From the NCBI GenBank assembly GCA_022706085.1, contig JAKJDF010000002.1, forward strand, positions 320,372-384,371: a DNA stretch of 64,000 bases. Direction: 5' to 3'. Within the stretch, counting starts at the first letter, position 1, and each line of letters begins with the position of its first letter. Under the pieces are notes generated by a model. It saw only the letters and a program-made list of their open reading frames with translations. It ran no database searches and was not told where the DNA came from. Shown piece after piece: positions 8,876-17,464 of the stretch. The translations under genes were made by a program, and so were the position numbers. The DNA comes from Candidatus Latescibacterota bacterium. GTDB taxonomy: Bacteria; Latescibacterota; MWCZ01.

Positions 8876-10168
8876 GTGAAAACACACGCCAGCAGACCGC
8901 TCAGGTTCGCTTCCGTCCCGTATGATCCGGAGGCCCCGCGTCCTCCAGTCATGCCGGACCCGATAATGAGTCGAGTCCCGAAACCAGACCCTGATTCCGG
9001 GCGCACGATTTTCAATTTCGGTCCTTCCCATCCTTCCACGCACGGCACGTTGCGGCTCGTGCTGGAGGTGGAAGGCGAAATGATCACGCGCGCATGGGCG
9101 GAAATCGGTTACCTCCACACCGGGTTCGAGAAGCTGGCGGAAACGCTCAACTACAACCAGTTCATTCCCCTCAGCGACCGGATGAATTATCTCTCCGCAA
9201 TCAACAACAACGTCGGGTACGCCCACGCTATTGAGGAGCTGCTGGGAATCGAAATCACCGAGCGGTGCAAGTATGTTCGCACTACCCTTGCGGAAATGAG
9301 CCGCATCGCCGACCATCTCGTGTGCATCGGGATGCAGGCGGTGGATATCGGGGCGTACGCTCCATTTCTCTGGGGGTTTGCTCGCCGCGAGGACCTGTAC
9401 GACCTGTTCGAAGCCTTCTGCGGTGCGCGGTTGACCACCTCCGTGACCCGCATCGGTGGGATGTTGCGCGATGTTTCGGAAGATTTCGTGCCGGGAGTCC
9501 GCGCATTTCTGGACAAACTCGAAGAAACGCTGCGCGAGACCGACAGGCTTCTTACCCGCAACCGGATCTGGATGGACCGCACTCAGGGAATCGGTGTTCT
9601 TTCCAAAGAAGACGCCCTGCGTTACTGCGTAACGGGTCCCGTGTTGCGGGGAAGCGGGATTGACCATGACATTCGGAAGGTGCAGCCGTATTTCGCGTAC
9701 GACCGAATTGATTTCGACGTTCCGATAGGCTCGCACGGCGACGTGTACGACAGATACCTCGTACGCCTCGAGGAGATGTGGCAGAGCATAAGAATCATAC
9801 GACAGGTGCTGGACGACCTCCCCGGCGGGCCGATCAACGTGTACGACAACAAGCGCGTGCTTCCCCCGAAGGAGGAAGTGTTTACGACGATTGAAGGAAT
9901 GATCCACCACTTCGAGCTCACGATGCCGAAGTTTGGTTTCAAGACAGAAGTCGGCGGGCAGATCTATTCGTGCACCGAGTCTCCCTGCGGTGAGCTGGGC
10001 TTCTATGTGGTGTCGGACGGTTCGGGGAACCCGTACCGTCTGCGTGTTCGCCCCCCGTCGTTTGTGAACTACGCCCCGATCGAGCACCTCGTGAAAGGCG
10101 CGACCATTTCCGACGTGGTGGCCATCATCGGCAGTCTGAACATCATCGTCGGGGAACTTGACCGGTAA
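8876..10168 (+). CDS. nuoD: NADH-quinone oxidoreductase subunit D
   Basis: This 430-residue complex I subunit (49-kDa family) forms the quinone-binding chamber with NuoB. It shows FNFGPSHPSTHGTLRLVLE with the quinone-site histidines, GYLHTGFEKLAE, and the C-terminal SPCGELGFYVVSDGSGNPYR...RPPSF region. GTG start with AAGGA five bases upstream. About 45 extra residues precede the conserved core, somewhat longer than usual. Followed after 20 bases by nuoE. Confidence 0.96.
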   Translation: MKTHASRPLRFASVPYDPEAPRPPVMPDPIMSRVPKPDPDSGRTIFNFGPSHPSTHGTLRLVLEVEGEMITRAWAEIGYLHTGFEKLAETLNYNQFIPLSDRMNYLSAINNNVGYAHAIEELLGIEITERCKYVRTTLAEMSRIADHLVCIGMQAVDIGAYAPFLWGFARREDLYDLFEAFCGARLTTSVTRIGGMLRDVSEDFVPGVRAFLDKLEETLRETDRLLTRNRIWMDRTQGIGVLSKEDALRYCVTGPVLRGSGIDHDIRKVQPYFAYDRIDFDVPIGSHGDVYDRYLVRLEEMWQSIRIIRQVLDDLPGGPINVYDNKRVLPPKEEVFTTIEGMIHHFELTMPKFGFKTEVGGQIYSCTESPCGELGFYVVSDGSGNPYRLRVRPPSFVNYAPIEHLVKGATISDVVAIIGSLNIIVGELDR

Positions 10169-10188
10169 ATCGGCGCGGGAATATCTCA

Positions 10189-10671
10189 ATGGCACTGCAG
10201 ATCAGCCAGACGACACAGGAGAAAATTGCGGAACTGCTGACCCGTTACCCGGTGAAGCAGGGGGCGCTGCTGCCAATCCTTCACCTCGTGCAGGACGAAC
10301 TCGGCGCTCTTTCGCTCGAGGCTTTGGACTGGGTCGCCCGGCAGATCGAAGTCTCCCCCGCAACCGTGTACGGCGTGGCGACGTTCTACCCGATGTTTCG
10401 CATGGAACCGGTCGGCCGCCGTCACATCAAGGTGTGTGCAAGCCTGCCGTGTGCGCTGGCAGGATGTCGGGAACTCATCAGAGCGCTCGAAGACAAACTG
10501 GGTATCGAGGTTGGACAGACGACGCCTGACGGGGAATACACACTTTCCAAGACCGAATGCCTTGCCGCGTGCACCGAAGCCCCCGCCGTGCTGGTGAACA
10601 AAAAGCTGCACCGGCAGGTGACGGCGGAACGTGTTCGGGAATTTCTCGACGCTCTTGAAAAAAAGGCCTAG
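10189..10671 (+). CDS. nuoE: NADH-quinone oxidoreductase subunit E
   Basis: This 160-residue thioredoxin-fold [2Fe-2S] subunit (24-kDa family) is part of the NADH dehydrogenase module. Four Cys ligands are in place: CASLPC (ligands five residues apart) and later ECLAAC. It is normally followed by nuoF and nuoG; here the next gene is a convergent GH42-like gene that overlaps its end by four bases. The remaining NADH-module and membrane subunits must therefore be elsewhere. The end GluLysLysAla is encoded by an A-rich run just before the stop. Confidence 0.95.
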   Translation: MALQISQTTQEKIAELLTRYPVKQGALLPILHLVQDELGALSLEALDWVARQIEVSPATVYGVATFYPMFRMEPVGRRHIKVCASLPCALAGCRELIRALEDKLGIEVGQTTPDGEYTLSKTECLAACTEAPAVLVNKKLHRQVTAERVREFLDALEKKA

Positions 10672-12866
10672 TCTACGCGTCGCACACACACCCGCAGGTC
10701 GTGCGCGGGAACCGGAATATCGGCACCCGGGCCGAACACTTCCCCGGTAAGAATGTCCTCGAGACTCGGTGCGCCCGCCTCGTCTCTCCAGAAACCTGCC
10801 TGACTGCCCAGATTGACCAGTGAAACGAGTTCCGCACCCTGCCAGAATCTCCGGTGCATCACCACCTCCCCCTGCCTCGCGCGCGGGACCTCGATCGAAT
10901 CAAGAATCCGGCCCAACGCGGCGCGGGTCCCATGACATCCCTCGCTCAGTGACGCGTACGCGAACATCGTCCCGAACAGATACACCCTCCCGTTTCCACG
11001 CCGATTCATGACCCCGGCAACCGCATTCCTGCCCCCGGGCTCCGGAACACGCAGCACGGGCCGAGATCTGACCGGTTCGAATGTCTGCACGTAGAACGAA
11101 GCCCGCAATGCAAGGGATTCCAGTTCCGCCGTTCCTTTCAGAACGACAGGCGCCCGCAGATCACCTGCACGACCGGGTTTCGGCGTCCATCTCCAAAGGG
11201 ACGACTCTTCCGCCACCTGGCACAGAGACTTCTGCCGCACCCCGAACAGTAGTTCCGCTTCCGGCGACATCCCGCTCTGGTACGCCCACCCATATTCAGA
11301 GAAGCGCGCCGGCGTTGGTCCGGAGACGAGAACCCCGCCAGCTTCGACGTACGCCGCCAGTTTTCGCACCGTCCGCTCCGCCATGGCTGCCGCGAAAGGC
11401 ATGAACAGTATCCTGCGGCGGGCGAGGGCCTGGCCGTCTGAACGATTCACGTCCACGAAGTTCGGGTCCACACCGAGGGTGAGCAACGCCTCGTACACGC
11501 CGCGCAAGGGCATGTTCGCATGCACGCCGGCATCTGAACCCTCGAGGAACAGACTCGTGTCGTCATCAACGCCGATGCCGACGGGGGAGACAGGTTTTCG
11601 GGAGTTCGCCAGCAGGTCAGAGTGCCGTTTGAGAGCATCTCCGAACTCTCGCAGGGCCTCGGCGTGCGGGGTCAACCCACCGTTCCCGTCGAGGAAGCCC
11701 TGACCCTGCGCTTCGTCCCAGAATATCTCCGGGCGCGTATTCCACAGTACGACACCCTGAGAGCCCGCAGCGATCTGGAGAAGCAGCCAGCGGCGCAGAT
11801 CCTCGCGCGTAACATCACCCTTCACATGCAGGCCCACGTTGTAGGGCCCGCACGCTATCTCAGATATCAGATAACGAGTTGGTCCCGAGGCAGTGCATCG
11901 GCCGTAGTTGAGGTGGTAGAGCGATGACCAGAGTTCGTGCCGGCGGTCTTCCACCTCCTCGAGTATGCCACCGGGGTGTTCCCAGCCGTGGTAGAGCTGT
12001 GCGGTAGGATAGAACGACGTGCCGTAGTAGTCCGCAAGGCGCGACCAGGCGAACTCCCAGGCAGCGCCGAACAGGGGGTGGCAGGTATGGAAGGCGACGC
12101 GGGTCGGGCTGCCGGCTCCCTTCCGTATCACCCGTTTCCGCTCCTCCACCACTCCCGGCAGATACCCCTCGAACACAAACCGTCGCCAGTCCATAAACGA
12201 GGGCACCTTTGTATAGAGGCGCGGCGGTTCCACGCGCTCCCATGACGGGAATCGGGTACCCCACGCGTTGTTAAGCGCTTCGAGTGACGCGTGCCGGGCT
12301 TTCAGCCAATCCCGAAACGCGTCCAGCGTCTCAGGATTGAACGGCACGTTGCGGTCCGGGCCGGATGCGCCGGGATTCACCATCGCCAGCGAGATTTCCT
12401 GCCAGAGATTCCAGTACGCGATGTGTTTGAAGCCGCGCGTGGTTTCCATGAGCGCATCGAGAAAGCGTCTGGCCTCCCTTCGCACGCCGGTGTGGTCCCA
12501 GCATGGCCCCGGTTTGCCGTCCGCCGGCAACACGTACTGAGTCGGGTCTTCAATCCTGTTCCCCCTCGCGTTCATGAGGCGGCAGTCCGGGTAGGTGTCC
12601 CACACCCATTTCGGCATCTGTTCCATGGTCAGCGTGATGGAAGCGAAAAGGCCGATTCTGTCAGATTCCGCCAGAAGGGTGACCAGGTCACCGAAATCAT
12701 ACTTCCCGTCGTCGGGATTGCACCACGACCAGCTTATCTGGAAGTTGGCGAGGTTCATGCCGAGGCGTTTCATCGTCTGCATGTCCTCGACCACCTGCCC
12801 GAGAGGAGGTGATGGTACCCGGTAGCAGTGCGCGCCGAAAAGGTAAATGCGGTCGAGATCGTCCAT
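10668..12866 (-). CDS. GH42-like beta-galactosidase / glycoside hydrolase
   Basis: A 732-residue protein with the three-part layout of glycoside hydrolase family 42. The TIM barrel begins GAHCYRVPSPPLGQVVEDMQ and contains FQISWSWCNPDDGKYDF. A likely acid/base Glu is in HIAYWNLWQEIS, and a likely nucleophile Glu is in RYLISEIACGP. A trimerisation-like Rossmann domain (RRILFMPFAAAMAERTVRKLAAYVEAGG) and a small beta domain follow. No signal peptide, so probably intracellular. The start has AAAAGGGG about seven bases upstream. It is divergent from the sialidase lipoprotein gene 190 bases away, suggesting a shared control region for glycan use. Substrate (beta-galactoside or other) is inference. 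Confidence 0.8.
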   Translation of the reverse strand: MDDLDRIYLFGAHCYRVPSPPLGQVVEDMQTMKRLGMNLANFQISWSWCNPDDGKYDFGDLVTLLAESDRIGLFASITLTMEQMPKWVWDTYPDCRLMNARGNRIEDPTQYVLPADGKPGPCWDHTGVRREARRFLDALMETTRGFKHIAYWNLWQEISLAMVNPGASGPDRNVPFNPETLDAFRDWLKARHASLEALNNAWGTRFPSWERVEPPRLYTKVPSFMDWRRFVFEGYLPGVVEERKRVIRKGAGSPTRVAFHTCHPLFGAAWEFAWSRLADYYGTSFYPTAQLYHGWEHPGGILEEVEDRRHELWSSLYHLNYGRCTASGPTRYLISEIACGPYNVGLHVKGDVTREDLRRWLLLQIAAGSQGVVLWNTRPEIFWDEAQGQGFLDGNGGLTPHAEALREFGDALKRHSDLLANSRKPVSPVGIGVDDDTSLFLEGSDAGVHANMPLRGVYEALLTLGVDPNFVDVNRSDGQALARRRILFMPFAAAMAERTVRKLAAYVEAGGVLVSGPTPARFSEYGWAYQSGMSPEAELLFGVRQKSLCQVAEESSLWRWTPKPGRAGDLRAPVVLKGTAELESLALRASFYVQTFEPVRSRPVLRVPEPGGRNAVAGVMNRRGNGRVYLFGTMFAYASLSEGCHGTRAALGRILDSIEVPRARQGEVVMHRRFWQGAELVSLVNLGSQAGFWRDEAGAPSLEDILTGEVFGPGADIPVPAHDLRVCVRRVD

Positions 12867-13057
12867 GGTGGTGCCCCTTTTCGGGAGTTCGTGCGGCTCG
12901 TGGACGCCGGGGATGGTGCGACGGGTAGAAGGTCGCTCGTTCGGGTTCGATTTACAACCGTGCGGGCGGCAAATCCGTTCGGTTGCGTCTGGCAGTTCTG
13001 CTCCGGAAATTCATGCAGTGCCCGGGAACGTTTCCCACCACCAACGGGGAGTCCACA

Positions 13058-14290
13058 ATGAAACGGATCGGGGTTGTGCTCATGGCAGCGACGGTTTTTG
13101 CGGGATGCGCGGCGCGGACGCACACGCCGCGAGCGCGGACGCATACCCCGCGAGCACCCAACTGGATCAGTGAGGTGAGGTACCAGGACCCGCGCACGCA
13201 GTGCTATCTCGGCAGCCCGAGCATCGTCCGCCTTCCGGACGGCGCGCTTCTGGCCTCCCATGACTATTTCGGGCCCGGCGCGCCCCTCAACCACGAGGGG
13301 CAGGAGTTTCTGACGAGCGTGTACCGCTCGGAGGACAACGGACGCACGTGGCAGCATCTGCAACATCTGGCGGGTCAGTACTGGTCCGGGCTGTTCGTGC
13401 ACAAAGGCGCGGTGTATATCCTTGGCACGTCCGCGCACAACGAGCACATCGTGATCCGGCGCAGCACGAACGGCGGCTACACGTGGACGATACCGGTTGA
13501 CGACACGACCGGCCTGTTGTTCCGCGGCGGCATCGGCGATAACCCGCCGGGCTACCACTGCGCGCCCGTGCCGGTGCTCAGGGCGCAAGGCCGCATCTGG
13601 CGCGCGTTTGAAGACAACGCGGGGCCGGAGGGGTTCGCCCGCAGCTTCAAGGCGCTGGTCATCTCCGCCGATGAGAACGCCGACCTTCTGCACGCTTCAA
13701 GCTGGCGGATGACGAACAAACTGCTGTTCGACCAGACACATAACCCGGCCGGGTGGGGAGCGCTCGAGGGTGGCAGCATGGGCTGGCTCGAAGGGAACAT
13801 AGTCGAAGGGCCTGATGGCAGGATGTGGGACATCCTGCGCCTCAACTCCTATCCCGTCCTTAACAAAGGCGCCATGGTGCGGGTGCTGGATGAGGGGCGC
13901 CGCATGGAGTTCGACCCGGCAACCGGGTTCATTGATCTGCCGGGCGGGGCGTCGAAGTTCACCATCAGGCGCGATCCCCAGACCGGCCTCTACTGGATGC
14001 TCTCCAACGACATGGAGGACGGCGCGCGCCCGGTAAGGCGCAACCGTCTCTCGCTCTTCAGTTCCGCGGATCTGCGCAACTGGACGAAACGCGCCACGCT
14101 TCTGGAGTTCTACGGCGACGACCCGGCGCAGGCACCGAAAACGACAGGATTTCAGTACGTGGACTGGCAATTCGACGGGGAGGACATCATATACCTCGTA
14201 CGGACGGCGTACGACGGCGCGCACAACTTTCACGACTCGAACCGTATCACATTCGGGAAGGTCGAAGGCTTCCGGGCGCTGGCAAGGTAG
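13058..14290 (+). CDS. Sialidase-like lipoprotein, paralogue of the 5.6 kb gene
   Basis: A 410-residue exported beta-propeller. The ATG with ACGGGGAG upstream gives a lipoprotein signal (MKRIGVVLMAATVFAGCAAR) with lipobox FAGC. A short linker made of a tandem RTHTPRA repeat follows, then the propeller. Long stretches match the signal-less paralogue at 5.6-6.7 kb nearly residue for residue (HDYFG, TSVYRSED, YHCAPVPVL, VISADE, FIDLPGG, SKFTIRRDP, DGAHNFHDSNRI). Predicted to sit on an outer or inner membrane lipid anchor and act on extracellular glycans. Divergent from the GH42-like gene and followed by osmC. Confidence 0.78.
   Translation: MKRIGVVLMAATVFAGCAARTHTPRARTHTPRAPNWISEVRYQDPRTQCYLGSPSIVRLPDGALLASHDYFGPGAPLNHEGQEFLTSVYRSEDNGRTWQHLQHLAGQYWSGLFVHKGAVYILGTSAHNEHIVIRRSTNGGYTWTIPVDDTTGLLFRGGIGDNPPGYHCAPVPVLRAQGRIWRAFEDNAGPEGFARSFKALVISADENADLLHASSWRMTNKLLFDQTHNPAGWGALEGGSMGWLEGNIVEGPDGRMWDILRLNSYPVLNKGAMVRVLDEGRRMEFDPATGFIDLPGGASKFTIRRDPQTGLYWMLSNDMEDGARPVRRNRLSLFSSADLRNWTKRATLLEFYGDDPAQAPKTTGFQYVDWQFDGEDIIYLVRTAYDGAHNFHDSNRITFGKVEGFRALAR
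13112..13153 (+). repeat. 21-base tandem duplication in the lipoprotein linker
   Basis: Two adjacent 21-base units, GCGCGGACGCACACGCCGCGA and the same with two substitutions, encode ARTHTPR twice immediately after the lipobox. It lengthens the tether between lipid anchor and propeller by seven residues and keeps frame. Likely polymorphic by slippage. Confidence 0.85.
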
Positions 14291-14330
14291 CACATTCATT
14301 ACGTGACGCGGATATGGGAGAAACCACCAG

Positions 14331-14759
14331 ATGGCGGAAATGAAGGTCACCGTTGGCGGGCTGAAGGGCAAAATGCAGCTCACCGCAAAGGGCCACGCCG
14401 ACCACGAATTGAAAATCGATTACTTCGCGCCGATGGGAGAGGACACGGGCTTCACGCCGCTGGAGCTGGTGCTGGCCGGCCTTGCGGGGTGCAGCGCGCA
14501 CACGATCATGTTCCTGCTGGGAAAAGCGGGGAAGAAGGTGGACGACATCCGTGTCGAAGCCGTCGGCCAGCGCCGCGAGGAACACCCCACGATGGTCACC
14601 CATGTGGAGTTGCGCATCTCCGTGAAAGGGGACGGGCTGGAGAAGCCGATCGTGGAGCGGGTCATTCAGGCCGCAGAGGAGAAGTTCTGCCCCGTCTGGG
14701 CGATGCTGAAGACGACGGTGAAAATCACCTGGACGTGTGAGGTGGGGGTAAGTCGTTAA
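14331..14759 (+). CDS. OsmC/Ohr-family protein
   Basis: This 142-residue protein is of the OsmC family, thiol peroxidases that reduce organic hydroperoxides. The two conserved cysteines are present in LAGLAGCSAHTIMFLL and EEKFCPVWAMLK, and TGFTPLELVLAGLAGC is the family signature. Start ATG with GGAG nine bases upstream. It lies 40 bases after the sialidase gene on the same strand. Among OsmC subgroups it looks like the YhfA/SACOL1771-type rather than classical Ohr, judged by its short N-terminus. Confidence 0.88.
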   Translation: MAEMKVTVGGLKGKMQLTAKGHADHELKIDYFAPMGEDTGFTPLELVLAGLAGCSAHTIMFLLGKAGKKVDDIRVEAVGQRREEHPTMVTHVELRISVKGDGLEKPIVERVIQAAEEKFCPVWAMLKTTVKITWTCEVGVSR

Positions 14760-14767
14760 CCAGCGGG

Positions 14768-14793
14768 AGATTCTTCGCCGCGCTCAGAATGAC
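14768..14793 (+). repeat. Dispersed repeat AGATTCTTCGC-CGCTCAGAATGAC
   Basis: This element reappears twice, in opposite orientations, near 40.4 kb (AGATTCTTCGCTTCGCTCAGAATG). It lies in the 250-base gap after osmC. It is probably a short palindromic or mobile intergenic repeat of unknown function. Confidence 0.7.
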
Positions 14794-15012
14794 AGATCAG
14801 CGCAGGGTAGCACGGACGTCCTTCGCGCGCCTCATATTGCGGGGCAAACGTGGCTTCGCACCACAAAAGAGCAAGCCGGGTCAGGGCATGCACGGGTGCG
14901 ATGCGCGGCGCTCTCGGCGAGAGCGCCCTACCGTTGCACGCGCCGGTATCTTCTCACGCCATTTGACACGCGCGGCGCATGCCACTGAAGCCCGTCTAGA
15001 TTGGGAACTGTC

Positions 15013-17205
15013 ATGAACACTCTTCACATGACCACCACCGCCGTCCGCCTGCTTGAGCGCTGGGCGGGGTGGGCACAGACGCAGATGGTGGCCCTGCCGG
15101 GCGCATCGGACTTGCGCATATTCGGGTCCGGGTACCTCCACTGGGGTGTGCAGTCGAACTGGAACTTCGCTGCCGCCATGGCGACACTGGCGACGCACTC
15201 GCGTGGGGCGGTCGCCGAAAACGCGCGCGCGATGGCCATTTCCGCGCTGCGGGCGGCGTTGGCGACGCACGTGACGGGCGACCGAACGTGTCCTGATGGT
15301 AAGAAGTGGGGGCACACGTGGATCAGTATGCTGGGTTTGGAGCGGGGGATGCAGGGCGTCGCTTCGCTCCGCCGAGGGGGCGTCGCTTCGCTCCTGCCGT
15401 CGTTGTCCGTGCAAGACAACACAGCGTTACGGCGAGTGCTGGTGAGCGAGGCGGAGTGGCTGCTGAACGAGGCCCGACGGGGCGACTACGGGGGCGTCTG
15501 CGCCGGAAAATGGGCATCCAGCCGGATGAACGTGCCCGAATCGAACATCTGGTCGGGTGCGTTTCTCTGGCGGGTGGCGCAGATGTACCCCGATGAGCCG
15601 TCGGCGGATGCGTGGAAGGAGCGCGCACACGAGTACTTCATCAACGGCGTGTCGGTGGAGGCGGACGCGGATGACGACACCGTCGTGGCCGGAAAACCGG
15701 TGCGCGAGCGGCACGTCGGGGCGAACTTTTTCCCACACTACGCGCTCGACCACCACGGGTACATGAATGTCGGCTACATGGTCATCTGCGCGAGCAATGC
15801 GGCGATTCTCCACTTCGACGCGAAGCGCGCCGGGTGGGAACGGCCGGAGTCGCTCGATCACCACCAGCGCGATCTCTGGAATGTGCTGCGCCGCATGGTG
15901 TTCGCGGACGGCCGCCTTGCCCGAATCGGCGGGGATTCGCGCGTGCGGTACGCCTATTGCCAGGAGTACCTGCTCCCCAGCCTGTTGTACTTTGCCGACC
16001 GATTCGGCGACCCACACGCGCTGGAGCTTGCGGAGCGGCAGGTAGCGTGGATCGCCCGGGAGGCGGAGGCGAACTCCGACGGCTCGTTCTACGGCACCCG
16101 GCTGGCGCACCTGCGTGACACCAACCCGCACTATTACTGCCGGCTGGAGTCGGACAGGGCTGTCGTGTTGGCGATGCTGCTCAACTTTCTCCCGCTGGTA
16201 AGTGCGCCAGCGCCACCGGCCGCTTCCTTCGAGGAGTCTGTCGCGGGCGACTGGGTAGAGCACGAGCACGGGGCAGTCCTTACCCGTTCCAGAACCCGGT
16301 TTGCCTCGTTCTCATGGCGGTCGCACGGGCTCGCGCAGGCGCTCTGCGTTCCGCCGGGGGAGAGCAGCCTGGCGGAGTGGTCGCGCAATCTGTGCCCGGT
16401 CGTGCGGTTTCTGGGCGATGATGATGGCGAGGGGGGCCGGCACCGGCGGCTCCTCCGAAACAGCATCACAACGGTGCCCGGCGGGTTTGTGACGTGCGGC
16501 TCGGTCATGGAAGGAGTTGAAGTCTCCGTGGACGAGGGGGGCAGGTGCACTGACCAGGCGGTCAGTCATCTGGCGTTCGCGGCGCTGCCGGACGGGCACA
16601 CCAGCGTGGTGATCCAACATGTGGTTGCTGCGCCGGACAGACTGGGGTACCTCACGGAACTCAAGGGGCTGCACCTCAACGTGCCGAACGACCTGTTCAA
16701 TGGTTACCGGCGTTCCTTCGCATGTGAATCGGGCGCGTTGACGCTCGCGGCGCCGGCGGAACGTGACGAAGTCGTTGCGGATGCCGGGCGATGGCTGAAC
16801 GTGGACGGCGTGCTGGGCGTGGTGCGGATTTATGGCGGAGACCGGCTATGGCTGAGCCGCGCGAAAGAACCCCGCGGGGGGAGATACCGGAGCCTGCGCG
16901 TGGAGGAGATCTGCACCTCGGTGCGGACAGGGGTCTGGCGCCCGGAGCCGGGGGAGGTGCTGATAGACAGCGCGTGCGCGATCCTGTCGAACGTGGATGC
17001 GGCAGGCACGGCGGCATTCGAATGTGAGGCGCTGGCGTTCGGGGAGCCACTGGTGCGCGGGGTGCGCGTGAAAGGGCAGGACGGGCGGGGGTATGCCATC
17101 GTGGCCAATTTCGGAGATGCTGAGGCCACGGTGGAGGTGCAAGGGACGCCGGTGGACGTCGGCGCCGGGAACGCGGTGATGGTGGTGCCTGCAGTCGGAC
17201 GGTAA
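15013..17205 (+). CDS. Large uncharacterised protein, possibly alpha/alpha-toroid plus beta-sandwich (lyase-like)
   Basis: A 730-residue protein with no family I can name. The first 400 residues are helix-rich with many conserved-looking Trp, His and Tyr (WISMLGLERG, YALDHHGYMNVGYM, HYYCRLESDRAVVLAMLL). The rest is beta-rich (FASFSWRSHGLAQALCVPP, GHTSVVIQHVV). This two-part layout is that of heparinase-like or six-hairpin polysaccharide lyases and glycosidases, and the neighbours are glycan enzymes, but assignment is inference. The internal ATG at 15013 is preferred over a TTG at 15001. No signal peptide is evident. Residues about 115-128 contain an in-frame 24-base tandem duplication. Confidence 0.6.
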   Translation: MNTLHMTTTAVRLLERWAGWAQTQMVALPGASDLRIFGSGYLHWGVQSNWNFAAAMATLATHSRGAVAENARAMAISALRAALATHVTGDRTCPDGKKWGHTWISMLGLERGMQGVASLRRGGVASLLPSLSVQDNTALRRVLVSEAEWLLNEARRGDYGGVCAGKWASSRMNVPESNIWSGAFLWRVAQMYPDEPSADAWKERAHEYFINGVSVEADADDDTVVAGKPVRERHVGANFFPHYALDHHGYMNVGYMVICASNAAILHFDAKRAGWERPESLDHHQRDLWNVLRRMVFADGRLARIGGDSRVRYAYCQEYLLPSLLYFADRFGDPHALELAERQVAWIAREAEANSDGSFYGTRLAHLRDTNPHYYCRLESDRAVVLAMLLNFLPLVSAPAPPAASFEESVAGDWVEHEHGAVLTRSRTRFASFSWRSHGLAQALCVPPGESSLAEWSRNLCPVVRFLGDDDGEGGRHRRLLRNSITTVPGGFVTCGSVMEGVEVSVDEGGRCTDQAVSHLAFAALPDGHTSVVIQHVVAAPDRLGYLTELKGLHLNVPNDLFNGYRRSFACESGALTLAAPAERDEVVADAGRWLNVDGVLGVVRIYGGDRLWLSRAKEPRGGRYRSLRVEEICTSVRTGVWRPEPGEVLIDSACAILSNVDAAGTAAFECEALAFGEPLVRGVRVKGQDGRGYAIVANFGDAEATVEVQGTPVDVGAGNAVMVVPAVGR
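15355..15394 (+). repeat. In-gene direct repeat GGCGTCGCTTCGCTCC
   Basis: Two exact 16-base copies start 24 bases apart (15355-15370 and 15379-15394) inside the 730-residue gene, encoding GVASL twice with frame preserved. The TCGCTTCGCTC core resembles part of the intergenic element seen at 40.4 kb, so a repeat fragment may have been captured into the coding region. Confidence 0.75.
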
Positions 17206-17255
17206 CCGGAAGGGAATGACACGGGCAGAGCGCGGTCGTTGAGCGTGTCGAAACC

Positions 17256-17310
17256 CCGTGCGGCCCTTCGACAAGCTCCTGCGCGAGGCGCAGGATCAGG
17301 GACCGCACGG
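17256..17310. repeat. Intergenic nested palindrome (REP-like)
   Basis: Outer arms CCGTGCGG (17256-17263) and CCGCACGG (17303-17310) enclose an inner hairpin CCTGCGC-GAG-GCGCAGG (17278-17294). The flank CCCTTCGACAAGCTCCTG resembles a widespread bacterial intergenic repeat. Located between two convergent-looking functional units; it may act as a transcription attenuator. Confidence 0.7.
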
Positions 17311-17328
17311 TGTTCCCTGACCGAGTAC

Positions 17329-17356
17329 TGGATTCCCGCCTTCGCGGGAATGACGG
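17329..17356. repeat. Palindromic repeat TGGATTCCCGC-TTCGCGGGAATGACGG
   Basis: A short palindrome (ATTCCCGC / GCGGGAAT) with a TGACGG tail. A second copy lies at 20738-20765. This sequence type is a common REP-like intergenic element in many genomes; here it marks accessory boundaries. Confidence 0.8.
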
Positions 17357-17464
17357 CGAAGGGTGGTCTAGAGTGTTGACACCCCGTGTGCCGTGTTGCC
17401 GCACAGCGTCCCCCGCCGGTAACTTCCTTTCATCACACTCTCGCCTCCACCCCGGGAAACGCCG

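Noticed and set aside
8411-10195. 594-codon open frame antisense to nuoC and nuoD
   Set aside because: It is the reverse frame of well-identified genes in GC-rich DNA and has no recognisable fold.
12930-12980. GGGTTCGATTTACAACC resembling a tRNA T-loop
   Set aside because: No matching acceptor, D or anticodon arms could be built around it.
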